From Capitulum mitella (lineage: Eukaryota; Arthropoda; Thecostraca; Pollicipedomorpha; Pollicipedidae), in contig CP099841.1 in assembly GCA_030062745.1 (NCBI GenBank), positions 20,277,398-20,341,397 on the forward strand: DNA of 64,000 nt, given 5' to 3'. Position 1 is the first letter of the stretch. Every line of letters starts with the position of its first letter. Made by a program: the position numbers and the translations under genes. Of this stretch, positions 22,095 to 34,200 are shown in pieces. The notes below the pieces were generated by a model. That model was not told the origin of the DNA and ran no database searches. It saw only the letters and a program-made list of their open reading frames with translations.

Positions 22095-23557
22095 TCAGTG
22101 TACCTTGTGTGGATGTACTCGGCATGGATACACCATGGTTGCATTGGATATGACTACAGAAGTTGACGCGACAGTCTGCGTGTACGACGCTCCAGTCGCG
22201 TGACTGAACATAACCAGTGCCCCGCTAGGTACGGTACCGAGAATGCGAGAAGAAAATCCCTCGCACGACAGCTGAAACGAAAACTGAACTTACTGTAGGC
22301 CGAGTACCGAGTTTCTGGTCGGAGTGGGCGTTTCCTGCCTCGACCAACTTCGTTCCTCTTTCAAGACGCTAGGCTGCTGTACGGGAACACTGTTGACACA
22401 GTTCCAGGGTCGTAGTGGGGAGGGGGGAGATAGCTGTGGCTCCCTGGGGACTGAAGATTTGACGTTTCTGACGCAGAAAATTAAAATGAGTAGTAGTCCC
22501 CGGAACTCGGAACTAGTGCGGGAAATCTATTTTTTTCGCTTTTGAGGGGAGGAAGGGGGAAAGGTTTGTATTGGCTACCGCTTTTGCGAAATCCTTGTTA
22601 CTCCCCTGCAGTGCAGACCTTGCGTCAAACCTGCCTTCTCCGACATGCCAAATGAACGCAGCGAGGTCATGAGGGGCCCAAGGCGTCTGCCAGTTCCGTT
22701 GTGCTGTGATCAAATGCAAATCATGCGCTCTTTATCATGATTTCCGAAACGATGGTTTTCGGGGGTTCCAGTTCTCCCGAGTGCAAGAGTCTGCCATCAG
22801 CTTCGCAACTCGCTGGTGTCGCGGGAATGGCAAAATGCTGCCGTCAGCAAGGTTGGAACTGGAACTGAAACCGGAAGGCGAGAATGTGCGACAAAGACCC
22901 ACACCATTGACGGACCCACGGGGCCATCTCGGCTATAGTCCCCTCCCCCCAACCGCGAATGGGGATGCTAAATAGCCATTTGGCCCCACCCCAAACGACA
23001 ATGGCTATTTCTACACAACCAGTTTGAAGTTGCTGCACACTCAAAACCTAACCCACGGCCTGCGTCTTCCAGCCCCCCCCCCCCCTCCGGGTCGCTGCTG
23101 ACCTACTGGCCATACCCAGGAAACTGGTTTCCCCCAAACGGAGCCGCTGAATCTGCCCCTGAACCACACTTCACTGTCACGTCAGTCACGTCAAAACAGC
23201 CACGGACCAGCCCGTCCTTGAATGAGCCGTCTTAAGTAAGCTTCAGGCCGTCGATGTGCTGAAGCTTCGAGCGCGGGGACCGGGAGGCGATGGAGAAATC
23301 CACAAAGGTTACGTACCTAGTCCCATGATATTTGCCGATGTTTCTTCCCGGCGATACAATGGACAGGCAAACGCCAAACAGGCAATGTTATGCGTTCCAA
23401 TGCGACCGTCGAGAAACAAAAACGTGCCACGTGCGCAACGTGAGAAAAAGCAGGTACAATGCTCCACTGTAAAATGTCTACGGCACATAAGGACGATTGC
23501 CATGGCCAGTACTGGCGCATTTTAACATCGCTGAGCATCTATACAGTTTGGCACACG
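22095..23557. other. Intergenic DNA between two convergent genes
   Basis: CpG returns to ordinary levels immediately after NDUFB1. No gene or repeat family is recognised; a poly-C run lies at 23,072-23,085. The left part of the 3' UTR of CWF19L2 must lie at its right end, but no AATAAA on the minus strand was found there. Confidence 0.45.
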
Positions 23558-26071
23558 CTAGGCATCTCCCCTCGTGAAATCGTGCGCCTCCCACTGTTTG
23601 GTAAAGGCCAGCACCTTCGTCCGCTGCTGCTCCAGCGACTCGTTACGCGAATGTCTCCAAGCCGACGGCTCCAGCTCCAGCATGCCCGCGATCACCTGCT
23701 GGGCGAAAGTCGCCGGGAACAGCTCCTCGTCCTCGATCACGTGGGCAAAGCCCGGCTGGAGCCCGAAGTCGACAGAGAAATACGGCAGCCCCTTGGGCAC
23801 GGCCCGGCGCACGTCGCGACCGCGCAAGTCTACCACCTTCTTGTTCTGACTCCACTCGGTTTCGCTCTCCTCCAGCGCCTTCTTGAAGTAGATCGGCGCC
23901 AGCTCGCCGGTCTCGCGCGGCAAGGGTACGCACTGCAGCACCGCGTGCGGGTGCGCGCGCAGCTTCATCACGCTTTCGAAGAACACCACGTCCTGGTCGC
24001 TGGCGGCGAACATGGCCACCAGGGCGGCGCGGAAGCGGGTCACCTCCTCCCAGGCGTCCTCGTCGAGCGCGACCATACTGGCGGCGTGCTGCAGTGGCAC
24101 CACCAGACAGTGACCTTCCGTGACGGAGCGACCGGCCGGCAGAGACAGGTAGCTCTTGCCGCCGAGCGCCACGATCAGGTGCTTCAGCGTGTGCCGGCTG
24201 TCGAAGCAACGGTCGCACCGCTCCAGGTGGCGGTGCTGCGCCAGCGCGCGCGCCGTCCGCCGCTCGTCCTCGGCGCGCGCCGGCTCGGCGCGGCCGGCCC
24301 GCTCGGCCAGCACCTCGTCCAGACCGTGTTCATCGTCGAGCCGCTGGCGGACGCCACTGCCGGCCAGCCGAGCCAGCGCCGCTGCTTCGTCGGCCGGCGT
24401 CGTCTGCCGCTCGCGCTCGAACATGTCGCGCAGCTGCAGCCGGTCGTCGTCAGCAAAGTACTTGGTGCGCTCGCCGCCGCGGTGGGTGTCTGGCTTGCGC
24501 CGTTTCGCTGGGCGTTCGCCAGCGGGCGTGCGGGCACTCTTGTCGACCACGATGACCACCTTTTCGGCGCGACTCGGCCCAGTCGAAGTTCGCAGCCTCC
24601 TCGCGGCCTCCAGCTCCTTCTGTAGCGTCTCCGCCACCTCGTCATCGCCGTTCAGCTCCGCCTTGAGAATTTTAGCCGCCAACGCGTTCATTTCGCCGTC
24701 CGTCAGCGGCTTGGCAGCCTCCGGTTCCGCACTTTGTCCACTGTCGTCGTCTTCGTCCGCGGCGTCTTCCATCCGTTCATGCGAACTCCCGGGTCTGCTC
24801 GACAGCGAAGGGCGTTCTTTTCCGGCTTCTTTGTTGTTGGATTCCGGTGAAATCCTCGCGCTAGACACTTCTGCAGTTTTGCGCCACCTTTTATCGCGTG
24901 TCTGCTTTACCTCCTTGTCGACGCTATCGGTTTTCGGTCGGTCTGAGCGATTATCACCTCTAGGCTCATATTTTGTTTTTGCCTCGCCACCAGTTACATT
25001 CCTGCCGTCCCAAAAACCGCTACTCTTCTGAATCTCTTCGGAACTTCCACTACGTCTTCGCTCCCTACTCTCAGTTTGCTTCCTCTCCGTGCTTCTACTA
25101 CGTCTTCGTTCATTGCTCCGGCTTGGTTTTTCCTCTGTACTTCTGCCACGTCTTCGCTCCCTACTTTCACTCCGTCTCCTCTCCGCGCTTCGCCTGCGTC
25201 TCCGCTCCCTACTCTGACTTCTCTCCGCGCTCCTGCTTCGTTTCCGCTCCCTGCTTCCGTTCCGCCGCCGCTCGGAGCTCCTGCTTCTTCTTCGCTCTCC
25301 GCTGTGACTCCGTCTGCGCTCATCGCTGCCACTGCGCCTTCTGTCTCTGCTACGCGCGCGCCTCCACCGTCCGGAGCCGTTCGTCCTCCGCTCGCCGCCG
25401 AGCCTGCGTTCCGCCGCTCGTTCGTCGCCGCCGGAAGGCGGGCCCGCCCCGCTCCGCCGTTCGGCGGCATCCAGCATCGACTGCAGCTTCTCCATGGAGC
25501 CCCAGCGGTCGGCCACCACCTCGTCCAGAGAGCGTCCCTGCTCGCGCGCCTGCTGGCGGGCGCGCTCGAGGGCGCGCCGCAGCCAGCCGGCGCCGCCGTC
25601 GCCGACCGGCCGCGCAGGGGCCGCCGCCGTCCCGGCATCGGCGCTCTTGTCGCGCCACCTGAGCGCTTCGAACGTCTCCTGGCGCTGGCGGTCCTCCTCA
25701 GCACGCGCCTGCTGCTTCGTCAGGCGGCGCCGGTCGCGCACCTCGCTGGACGTCAGGCCCTCGAACAGGCCCTCCACGGTCATCCACTCGTCCCGCTGCG
25801 GTGGCCCGGCGCCCGGCGCCGGCGCCGCCGACTGCGGCTGCGGCACGCCGTCAGAGGGCGCTGTTGGAGCCGACTGCACACTGCCTGATGCCATGGCCGC
25901 CGGTTTTTCCACCCACTGGTCGCCGTCACTGCTGCTGCTGCCCGAGCTGGAACGACGACGCTTGTGCTTCTTCTTTTTCTTTTTCTTGTGTTGACTGCCT
26001 TTTCGCAATTCTGCACTTGCGCTTGGGAACAGGGCAGGGTACTGCTTGCTTCCATTTCCAGCTTTGTTCAT
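23558..26071 (-). CDS. CWF19L2: CWF19-like protein 2 (CwfJ family), single-exon 837-aa frame
   Basis: This protein acts with the debranching enzyme Dbr1 on intron-lariat spliceosomes (family knowledge). A Lys-rich N terminus (residues 28-40) is followed by an EWMTVE block (95-100). Next is WLRRALERARQQAREQGRSL..VVADRWGSMEKLQSMLDAAE (163-204), which matches the conserved N-terminal region. An Arg/Ser-rich stretch (about 236-345) precedes EMNALAAKILKAE..LQKELE (460-487). The CwfJ C-terminal domain 1 (about 612-735) has CDRCFDSRHTLKHLIVALG, SLPAGRS, GHCLVVPLQH and HPHA, a HIT-like fold. Domain 2 (about 745-837) has GLPYFSVDFGLQ.GFAHVIED and ends in DFTRG. The length is close to human CWF19L2 (about 890). 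The frame is intact with no intron. An upstream in-frame TAA supports the chosen ATG at 26,071. The opposite strand carries long open frames that are shadows of the GC bias. Confidence 0.93.
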   Translation of the reverse strand: MNKAGNGSKQYPALFPSASAELRKGSQHKKKKKKKHKRRRSSSGSSSSDGDQWVEKPAAMASGSVQSAPTAPSDGVPQPQSAAPAPGAGPPQRDEWMTVEGLFEGLTSSEVRDRRRLTKQQARAEEDRQRQETFEALRWRDKSADAGTAAAPARPVGDGGAGWLRRALERARQQAREQGRSLDEVVADRWGSMEKLQSMLDAAERRSGAGPPSGGDERAAERRLGGERRTNGSGRWRRARSRDRRRSGSDERRRSHSGERRRSRSSERRRNGSRERKRSRSAERSQSRERRRRRSAERRRSESRERRRGRSTEEKPSRSNERRRSRSTERKQTESRERRRSGSSEEIQKSSGFWDGRNVTGGEAKTKYEPRGDNRSDRPKTDSVDKEVKQTRDKRWRKTAEVSSARISPESNNKEAGKERPSLSSRPGSSHERMEDAADEDDDSGQSAEPEAAKPLTDGEMNALAAKILKAELNGDDEVAETLQKELEAARRLRTSTGPSRAEKVVIVVDKSARTPAGERPAKRRKPDTHRGGERTKYFADDDRLQLRDMFERERQTTPADEAAALARLAGSGVRQRLDDEHGLDEVLAERAGRAEPARAEDERRTARALAQHRHLERCDRCFDSRHTLKHLIVALGGKSYLSLPAGRSVTEGHCLVVPLQHAASMVALDEDAWEEVTRFRAALVAMFAASDQDVVFFESVMKLRAHPHAVLQCVPLPRETGELAPIYFKKALEESETEWSQNKKVVDLRGRDVRRAVPKGLPYFSVDFGLQPGFAHVIEDEELFPATFAQQVIAGMLELEPSAWRHSRNESLEQQRTKVLAFTKQWEAHDFTRGDA

Positions 26072-26133
26072 GTTCAGTTTCCAAGGTTATTTATTTAGCT
26101 TTGCAAGAAATTCTGTATGAACTTTGTTGATGA

Positions 26134-28024
26134 CCTGTAAAAATGCAAAACATATTTTTATTTGTCATCTTCAATGAAACCAAATATTTTCATCCTTACC
26201 AGGGTGAAAATTATACTAGAAACATCACAACACAAGTAACTAACACAACTAAAAATTATTGCAGGCCTGCCCTGATTGACTCTTCTTTGAACTCACCATG
26301 AGTCTCCAGAAGAACAGTACTAAATGAGCAAAAAAAACATATGAACAGATATTTTTAAAAGCAAACATATGCCACGGATTAACTACATGCCAGCACAAAG
26401 CCAGCTCAGACTAAAACAAAAATCCAAGAGCATCTGACATGTGTGAAAATGTCCATTTGGTAGGCCTTTCCACATTCATTTTGTCTTTTAGCATAAACTG
26501 TGTGAAATTTCTGATGCTGCATTCTGGAAGTGGCACACAGCTGAGCTGTTTTCTTTGTTCCTGAGTAACAGCGTGAATGAAACCAAAATAGCATAATGAT
26601 CTATGCATGGTCATTTGTGCCAGTTGCTCTGGCAGAAAATCTTGAAGGCTGACCTAATGATGCAATGATGAACACATCATTCTCAGGAAATTACATCAGT
26701 GAAAACATGTTTTATTCACCTGAAGTTTCCTCACCAATACATCCAATGTCATGACCAGAACCAAAATCACCTGTCAGACTTGGACATAAGTAGCACTACA
26801 TGGGAAACAAAATAGCATGACTAAGAGAGCTAGAAGTATTTTCAAATCCCCTGGACAAGAATGCCACTAGCAGAGCTATTCATTTGGGGGATCAGGAGAC
26901 ATAAATGAACAAGCAATGAGCACTTTTGAAAAATCCTGATGTTGCCAAAAACAGTTTCAGTTCATTCTTCTCAGTTACTATGACATCAAAATAAACCTAT
27001 GCATTATGCTCATGGACACAGATGGGGTCAAGTGCTGACTGATTCCTGATATAGGTAGGAATGTATCAGATATCCAGTTCAGCTGAATATCCAGCTAGAT
27101 ATTCAAGATTATCTGGCTGGATATTTCTGTGATCTGGCCAAATATTTCTGAATATTTGGCCTCCAAGTGTACAATCAAATCATCTTAATGTCTGCCTACA
27201 AAACCATTTCAGGAGCAATGTGCCTTGTAAGACTGTGAATGTAACTGAAAGTTCCAAGGTCTGTCTGGAGTGTTACTTTTTCTTCTTAGTTTGGGAGGGT
27301 TACGACAATTTGCAAGGGTGGGACTCAGGCTCAAAGCAGTACAACATCCAGCATATGCTCCACAGCACATTTCAAGGTACATCATCCTTCTGTTTTCCAA
27401 GCATTTTTAATTGTCTTAAATACCCCTGTGCAAATGCATTAAATGGCAATGTACTTCAATACACACATTGCAGACTTTGTATAGAAAGCTTCATGCCAGG
27501 TGTTCTAGATCTACCAAGGCACTATAATGGCATTCCACATATTCTGGAGTCTCCCTCTTTTGCCTAATCAGAGATGGTGATCTCTGCTATGACTGCTGTG
27601 CTCTTTATTTTCTTTTTACAGTGAAACATCTGAAAACCTTGAAATAAATGTATGTGCTAGGGGAATGATTCACTGTTAGTATTTTTATTCAGTGTTTTTT
27701 TTCCATTTTTGAAGTCTTTCTTTTTCAGCTCAGTCTTTTTAGTGTCATTATTCAGCAACAAATAGTACATAAAAATAGGCAATAATATCCGGTATCCAGC
27801 CAGATACACGGCACCCCCAATCCAGCATATTCAGTCTCTGGCCGTACCAGGAAAGTGACATCTAGCACAACCCTAGATGTAAGCACACAGCTAGAAAATG
27901 ATTAATGATGCTGCACTGCAATTGCCAAAAGCATTAGCACCGGAGGTGTGGTCTGGTTTCATCTGGGTTTACCAGTGCCACGCAGTGCCCTTGGCCGTCA
28001 AAACCTTGATCATAACCACTCACG
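26134..28024 (-). other. Probable 5' UTR intron of CWF19L2 (CpG-depleted)
   Basis: On the minus strand a good acceptor (TTTTTACAG) ends at 26,135, about 63 bases upstream of the CWF19L2 ATG, and a GTGAGT donor sits at 28,018-28,023. Between them I count about 9 CpG in 1.9 kb, and CpG returns to normal right after the donor. The joined sites, composition and position suggest one intron in the 5' UTR. This is inference; no transcript evidence is available here. Confidence 0.35.
27056..27875 (+). mobile_element. Repeat D, copy 2 (hAT-like MITE), CpG-decayed
   Basis: The left end TAGGAATGTATCAGATATCC reads like TAGGGATGCACCGGATATCC with CpG lost. The right end near 27,875 is CCCTAG. The last 400 bp align with copy 1 (13,910-14,588), without its nested insertion. 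Where copy 1 has repeated CCGG, this copy has CCAG. It lies in the CpG-poor stretch upstream of CWF19L2. Confidence 0.55.
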
Positions 28025-28505
28025 CTGGGCCACTATTTTGACTATTATAAACCCAGATACTAATAACATGGCTAAAGGTAAGTTTCTGCCCGACGAAAGC
28101 GTAATCAATCCTTCGTATAATTGCCACCATTGTAAAAAATGTATCATCCTGTTTCTAACCATACTTTCCACTGCTTGCTTTTCTAAAAAATAACGACAAA
28201 ATCGTAACGATAACATACCACACAGTAATGCCGTGCAGCGGTCGACCGGCGCAGAACAACATTATTCCGCGGCGGAAAATGTAGTATCGCCAAGGTTAAG
28301 GTTATTGAAATCAAGGATGTGTAGATCCTGCATGCATGTTCAAGCGATTCAAGACGTCATATATACAAAAATTCCATTATGTTGCCACAAACTGAACTTG
28401 AAGGAAGTACTGAATTATTACGCCGTTATATTGTTGTATTGGATAATTGTTGGGATATCTGATATCAGTATTATTACATTATGGCATTTAATACTCGTTA
28501 GATTA
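28025..28505. other. Probable promoter side of CWF19L2; otherwise unassigned
   Basis: CpG is retained here, in contrast with the intron to its left. An ATGGCTAAAG followed by GTAAGT at 28,069 on + looks like a short first exon, but no partner exon was found. No TATA box is placed with confidence. Confidence 0.3.
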
Positions 28506-28672
28506 CATTAGGTTGTTAGGTTGGGTTGAGCTGGGCTAGGTCTGATAAGGTTAGGTTAGGTTAGGTTAGGTTAGGCTAGGCTAGGTTAGGTTAGGTTAGG
28601 TTAGGTTACGTTAGGTTAGGTTAGGTTAGGTTGGGTTAGGTTAGGCTAGGTTACTATGTTAGGTTAGGGTAA
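28506..28672 (+). repeat. Interstitial (TTAGG)n, arthropod telomere motif
   Basis: About 30 pentamers of TTAGG occur, with variants CTAGG, TTGGG and TTACG. The perfect core is near 28,550-28,660. (TTAGG)n is the ancestral arthropod telomere repeat. It may be a true interstitial telomere relic or an ordinary simple repeat; repeat I also carries TTAGGTT words. Confidence 0.85.
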
Positions 28673-30580
28673 ATTTTTATTTGTTGTTTTATTTCACTTT
28701 TTAATATTTTCCGGTTTTGTTCCGTGATTTCTTTTTCAGATGTTTTATTTCACTGCTTGTTTTGTATTTTTCAAATTGCAACTTCACTTCCATCTTTGCA
28801 ATATTTTTACTTTTTATTGTTATTGTTGTTTGTTATTGATATTATTATTATTTTCATTTTTATTATTATTACAATGAGTAACTTTTTTATTTTAAAGATA
28901 ATTTATGTCTCATATTAATTATTTCCCAAACTTTTTTTTTACTCTTGATCGGACCTTGAGTCCGACCGACGACCGATGAGCGTCGAGATCTCACGTAAAT
29001 AAACGTTTTAACGCAGAAACGTCAAAAATCCCTAAGCGATCGTCTGGCGGCTGGCATAGCAGTGACGACGCAATCTGTTTCGGGGGAAATAATGTGTTTC
29101 AGGTTTTTTCGGCTGAAATCGTAGGTAGTACGTATGAATGTTGCATTTCAAGAGCCATGCAACCACTACAACGATTATTTTCTCTCGAAGTAAGCGCTCG
29201 GTCAGAATCTTACTGTTGACCGCTGCTTGTTTATAACGCTACATAAGGTATTCATGCGCCGTTGACGTACATTAAACTATCAGGTTTTCCGCAACGAAAA
29301 TACATATTTCACACGAAAATACATATCTCAGTCAGGCGAGATCTTCCCTGAAACGCACTACCGGTTGTTGTTGTTGCCAAAAACACTGCATTCCCAGAGT
29401 GGAAATGGCATCTGAATTATGAGTGGTGCAGGTACAATCCGGCGCCAAAAGATTAATTACGTCCACATGGGTACGTGCGCGGCCAGGCGTTCCTCAGAAC
29501 GAGCCGCCCCGACAACCGCGTACGCCAATCGGTTCGATAAACACCGCAACATTCTCCGGCCGGTGCCTGCGTGGTTTACCGCCGGAGTCGGCTCGGGGAC
29601 GGTAATACTGCTGTCGTCTGCGTGGGTACCTTGACTACCGTGGTGGTTACCACGCTTTTCTGTTGTGAGCCCAAATTCCTTTCGTGTTCCGCGGCGACAC
29701 CGACGCGTCGGATGTCAGTCAAACGTTCGCTGGGCCCACGTCTTTTCATCACCATGGAATACAGTGACTCCACGACGTTGGCGATGTGTAAATTCTACGA
29801 CGATGCGGGGACTGATTGACCTGCATTTGCTCATTTGCCCAACAGAGTACGCAGAAGCATATACGATTGGAACCAGGAGACTAAGGCAACACAGACAGAA
29901 CAATGTGGTGGCAAAAATTACCTAAATAGAATGAACTTTGTGGAAGTTGTGAATCGCAGAGTTTCTGGCGACACTGCAAATGCAGGCAACAGCTAAAAAG
30001 CGGCAGCGAATTCACGAATGGGGCCGGTCAGCCAGTCACAGGATCATAGGTTTGGACAAATTTTACACCTTGCAGACACCTCCTTGGATGAAAGTTTGCT
30101 CCATATACACTGACTTCGCTTAGTACTAGTGTCCCTCCAGTGGATACACGTACCTCAGTTGTCAACACTGCGCGCGAATGCGCCAAAACGCAAATTTATT
30201 TCCACTCCCTGAGACATTCTTGCGGGTCTACTGAACCTCGCGTTTTGAGCCCGCCGCTAGGCGTCGCTAGGCGCTACGGATACGCAGTGACAGAGAATGG
30301 ATTAGTCGCCAGTACAGTCCTCAGCTTGCTCACCATCAGCAGTGCCCAGACACCAGTCAAAAATGAAAAGTAGCCTTTTAACTTATGTATTTAAGTAGGT
30401 AGATTCTACACCAAACATGGTTCCACATTCAAGGGCCAAAGCCATGCCGGCTACGGTTCCACGGCAAAGCATAGGCTTGCATGGCGTGTCATTTAACAAT
30501 CCTTTTCTTAGGCAGGACTAGGTCTCTTGCCCGAAACACATGCACAAAGTCGCCTACCATATGGACACATCTGCAAAGCG
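28673..30580. other. Unassigned intergenic DNA
   Basis: An AT-rich stretch (TTATTATTATT, 28,800-28,900) is followed by CpG-retaining DNA. No gene or family is recognised. Confidence 0.4.
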
Positions 30581-30720
30581 TCTACCAAGTACGCAGTGAC
30601 TAAGCATCAAATGCCCGGTAAAGGTATCGTTCCCACCATTATGGCAGGTACAGAGAAACAGAGATCTGGGTTCAGATCCCATGTCAAATATTAGAGACAG
30701 CAGAAAACATTTTTCCCAAT
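30581..30720 (+). repeat. Possible tRNA-derived SINE head
   Basis: A B-box-like word GGTTCAGATCC lies at about 30,669, with a loosely A-box-like stretch some 60-70 bases upstream. No poly(A) tail, second copy or target duplication was found, so this is weak. Confidence 0.2.
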
Positions 30721-31433
30721 CCAGCCCTAACAAATCACCAGGTAAACGCAAGATGATGCTACAAAATGAACACGGGCACCGGTCTTCATCTCGAAGACTC
30801 GACGGAGGAAGACGTAAATCAATGCCGGGAAAAATCAGATCTGAACTAGGGTAAAACCACCAAAGCAAATGGAAAACCATGAAGAAGACAAACACCTCCG
30901 TGCATTCAGCGCTGATTGCATGGCTAACTGGGGCAACCGATCCACTTCCCCGTGGATAAGCCAGGTGCCCAGGCGGCTCGGGAAAATGTTGAGACTTCAG
31001 CTCCGTCGCGATGACGCGACTCGTCGAAAAGAAAGACGCGACATAACGGCTACATGGATGCGTCGGACGGGGTCTTGCTTTGGTAACGACGCTTCAACAC
31101 CGTCGGCCATGCCGACTCACTCCATCTTCATGGCGGCTTCATCGGCCATCTCCAGGGCTGAAGCGAAGATAATATTCGTTAGCATGCCAGGTGTGATGCA
31201 TGGCGAATTGTCGTAATGGTTTCCCCCATTCCCCATCCCCCAAGACGATGAATAACAGTGTTTGCAATCTGGCCAGGTTCGTAACCTTACCACTCTTTGT
31301 TGGAATGGTCAAAAATTAAAATGCAGCATGGTGGCACTCCTAACTGGACTCAAAGCTTCCAAACAGCCGACTGCATGTGGGTGCTGAGGGAACAGATGTG
31401 ATCCCTTCTACGAAGCTTGACTCTCACGTCATA
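30721..31433. other. Unassigned intergenic DNA
   Basis: No recognisable gene. Open frames here lack family features. Confidence 0.4.
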
Positions 31434-31687
31434 ACGAATGAATGAATGAAGGAAGGAAGGAAGGAAGGAAGGAAGGAAGGAAGGAAGGAAGGAAGGAAGG
31501 AAGGAAGGAAGGAAGGAAGGAAGGAAGGAAGGAAGGAAGGAAGGAAGGAAGGGATGGATGGATGGATGGATGGATGGATGGATGGATGGATGGATGGATG
31601 GATGGATGGATGAATGAATGAATGAATGAATGGATGAATGAATGAATGAATGAATGAATGAATGAATGAATGAATGAATGAATGAAG
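31434..31687. repeat. Compound tetranucleotide microsatellite (GAAT)(GGAA)(GGAT)(GAAT)
   Basis: About 250 bp of pure tetranucleotide units change in order from GAAT to GGAA (about 27 units), to GGAT (about 15) and back to GAAT. Translated frames are Phe-Leu-Pro-Ser or Ile-His-Pro-Ser repeats and are not proteins. Confidence 0.95.
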
Positions 31688-33113
31688 CAAGCGAGCTCTG
31701 ATCCCGAACGTGAACAACCGAATCAGTTCTACCATCAAATGTGCTGATTTGGTGCTGAATGGGTTTGTTTAAATTTTGTTGTTCCATAAGGAAGCAAAAA
31801 AAACATTATTTTGTTAAATTACTGACAAAGCAAGCACATTTTGAGTCTTTGCCCTGAGCAGACGTTCCCAATCGGGATGAACTCCCTCCAGAGGGAATAC
31901 AGGGGTCTCAGGAGAGGAACGGCGAAATGGCCAACCCTTAACCATGTCTGAGTTAGGGGAAAATCGCCGTCCAGGCGGCACAAGTTGGCGCTAGCTGGAA
32001 GGTGATGCTGCCACACGCAAAATATACAAGCGTCACTTCGGCGCTCAGCTCAGCAGCTTGGCTGGCTGCTTGGGCGTACCAGGCACTGACAAGTGCGCAC
32101 ACGATACGCCCAGCGAGACCAACGCCTTGATATCGACAGAAATGAGTAAAATGGCAGGTTCAGACGTTAAGAACATGGCAGCAACCACGCAACACCGCGA
32201 CAGCCCGGATGCCAAAGACAAATAAACATTTATCAATATACTGCAAGGTTTCATTTTCATTTTGGCCAACTGTTCGTGTTCGTCTATGTTCGTTAGCGAC
32301 TTTGGCCGCCGGCCGGCAAGCTGTTCGCAACCGTTCGTTCGTGTTCGTTTATAAAATGAAACTGGCAAACACCTAACCCTGCTCTTGACCCAATTCTTCC
32401 AAGCATTATGTTGCTATTGCACAGCATCTAACACTCCTACACGGTCCAAAAAACATGCCGTTTGGTATTTAAGGTGAAAACATGGCAAATGTCTTCGGAC
32501 TAACCATGTGCCGCTGACAAGGGGTGCATCCGCTCCACTCCCTCCCCTCACCTCAGTTTGTGACGCTTGTTTGGACAAACTCGTCAAGAACGGCACAGTC
32601 GCAAGTGCCCACTGATTTGTGGGTGATATCCGAAACAACAGTATCCAATTTACGTTGAACATGGCTTTTGATGTACAAATCCGCATCACTTCAAAGATAT
32701 AGCTGCGGAAAGTACAAGAATGCTTCTTTGCTCAAAACCAAGCAACAAAAACAATGCTTGCTTTCAGTGATCAAAACCAAATCGTAAAACCGGACCGATG
32801 CGCCCTCTCAGAGCGTCCTTATGCGATTAAACACACAGACCATCTCAAGTTTGCACGGTCCATCCAGCCTCGTCTCAAACACGAGCCTATCAGAGTTGCA
32901 TTAAGCTTCCCGCTGCAAACCTCGCCAACAATGAGCACTTTCAGTCCCTTTTCGCGAGCCATTAAGATGTACTGCTCCACGGAAAACAATGCTTCAGCAG
33001 TGCATTCACGTGGAAACGCGGCGCCAACGATTCCAAACACTAAGGGTCTCTGGGCGCTCCCTCGGTCGACTCCGATTCAGGGTACCCCGTCGCCAAGTAC
33101 ACCGCACGGCGGC
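31688..33113. other. Unassigned DNA downstream of REEP5 exon 2
   Basis: If the donor at 33,124 is used, the last REEP5 exon should lie here or beyond the window's left repeats. I could not identify it. No other gene is recognised. Confidence 0.35.
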
Positions 33114-33116
33114 TCA

Positions 33117-33551
<435 letters not shown>

Positions 33552-33719
33552 TTAATGCTGCAATGTGGAGAACAGGAATAAGCAGAGACATGACTGACCG
33601 CACGGCAGGGAGGTATGGGCTCGAGATGGGTCCAACTTTCATCAAGAGCACCAATCAGGGGTTAATACGGGACATGGCTGACCAACAGGAGGGAACCACA
33701 TGCCAAATGTCAATCTTGC

Positions 33720-34200
33720 CGTAGAAAAGACGAGCATCGGCGGCTGTCCGGCCTCCAAAGGGGCGTCAAACAAACCCCACGGAACACGCCCCTCACACAT
33801 CGAGGACTAGCACCCGCGGAGCTCGTCCGGAGCGGCGACATCTGGTGCCGACCAACGTCACCCGATAACATTTGGCAAACATCGCTGGGAGCCACCCGAT
33901 AGCATCTCTCAAACAGCGCGGCGGCCACCGGCCGAGCCCGCGCCCCTGCCAAACAGCCATCACTGGTCCCGGCCCGCGCCGCCGGCCGGCCTGGCCGCGG
34001 CCGACACAGCTCTCAGAACCACCGCCGCCTCGTCAGAGCCCTGTCCGGCTGAGAGCCGTCTGTCCGAGCCCAGACCTGTAGCCCAGACCGTGAGACGTCT
34101 CGTCCGACGCCTGCCCCGCTCCCGTCGACAGCAGCAGCGGACGCCACCCGGCCGTGGCCTCCGCGGCGCCGCCGTCCACCGGGAGCCTACAGGACCCTTG
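33720..34200. other. GC-rich stretch in REEP5 intron 1
   Basis: CpG-rich sequence with a 38-bp direct duplication of 'cacccgata.catt' type at 33,858-33,920. Several frames are open on both strands without family features. Confidence 0.35.

Noticed and set aside
21680-22144. 154-codon minus-strand frame over NDUFB1
   Set aside because: It is antisense to a recognised gene and has no domain.
23459-25994. Long open frames (up to 388 codons) on the plus strand across CWF19L2
   Set aside because: They are antisense shadows of a GC3-biased coding region; no domain is recognised, and the minus frame explains the conservation.
28069-28083. First exon ATGGCTAAAG|GTAAGT of a plus-strand gene
   Set aside because: No partner exon or known protein could be matched. 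It is kept only as a note on the region.
31350-31787. Open frames rich in FLPS and IHPS repeats
   Set aside because: They are direct translations of tetranucleotide microsatellites.
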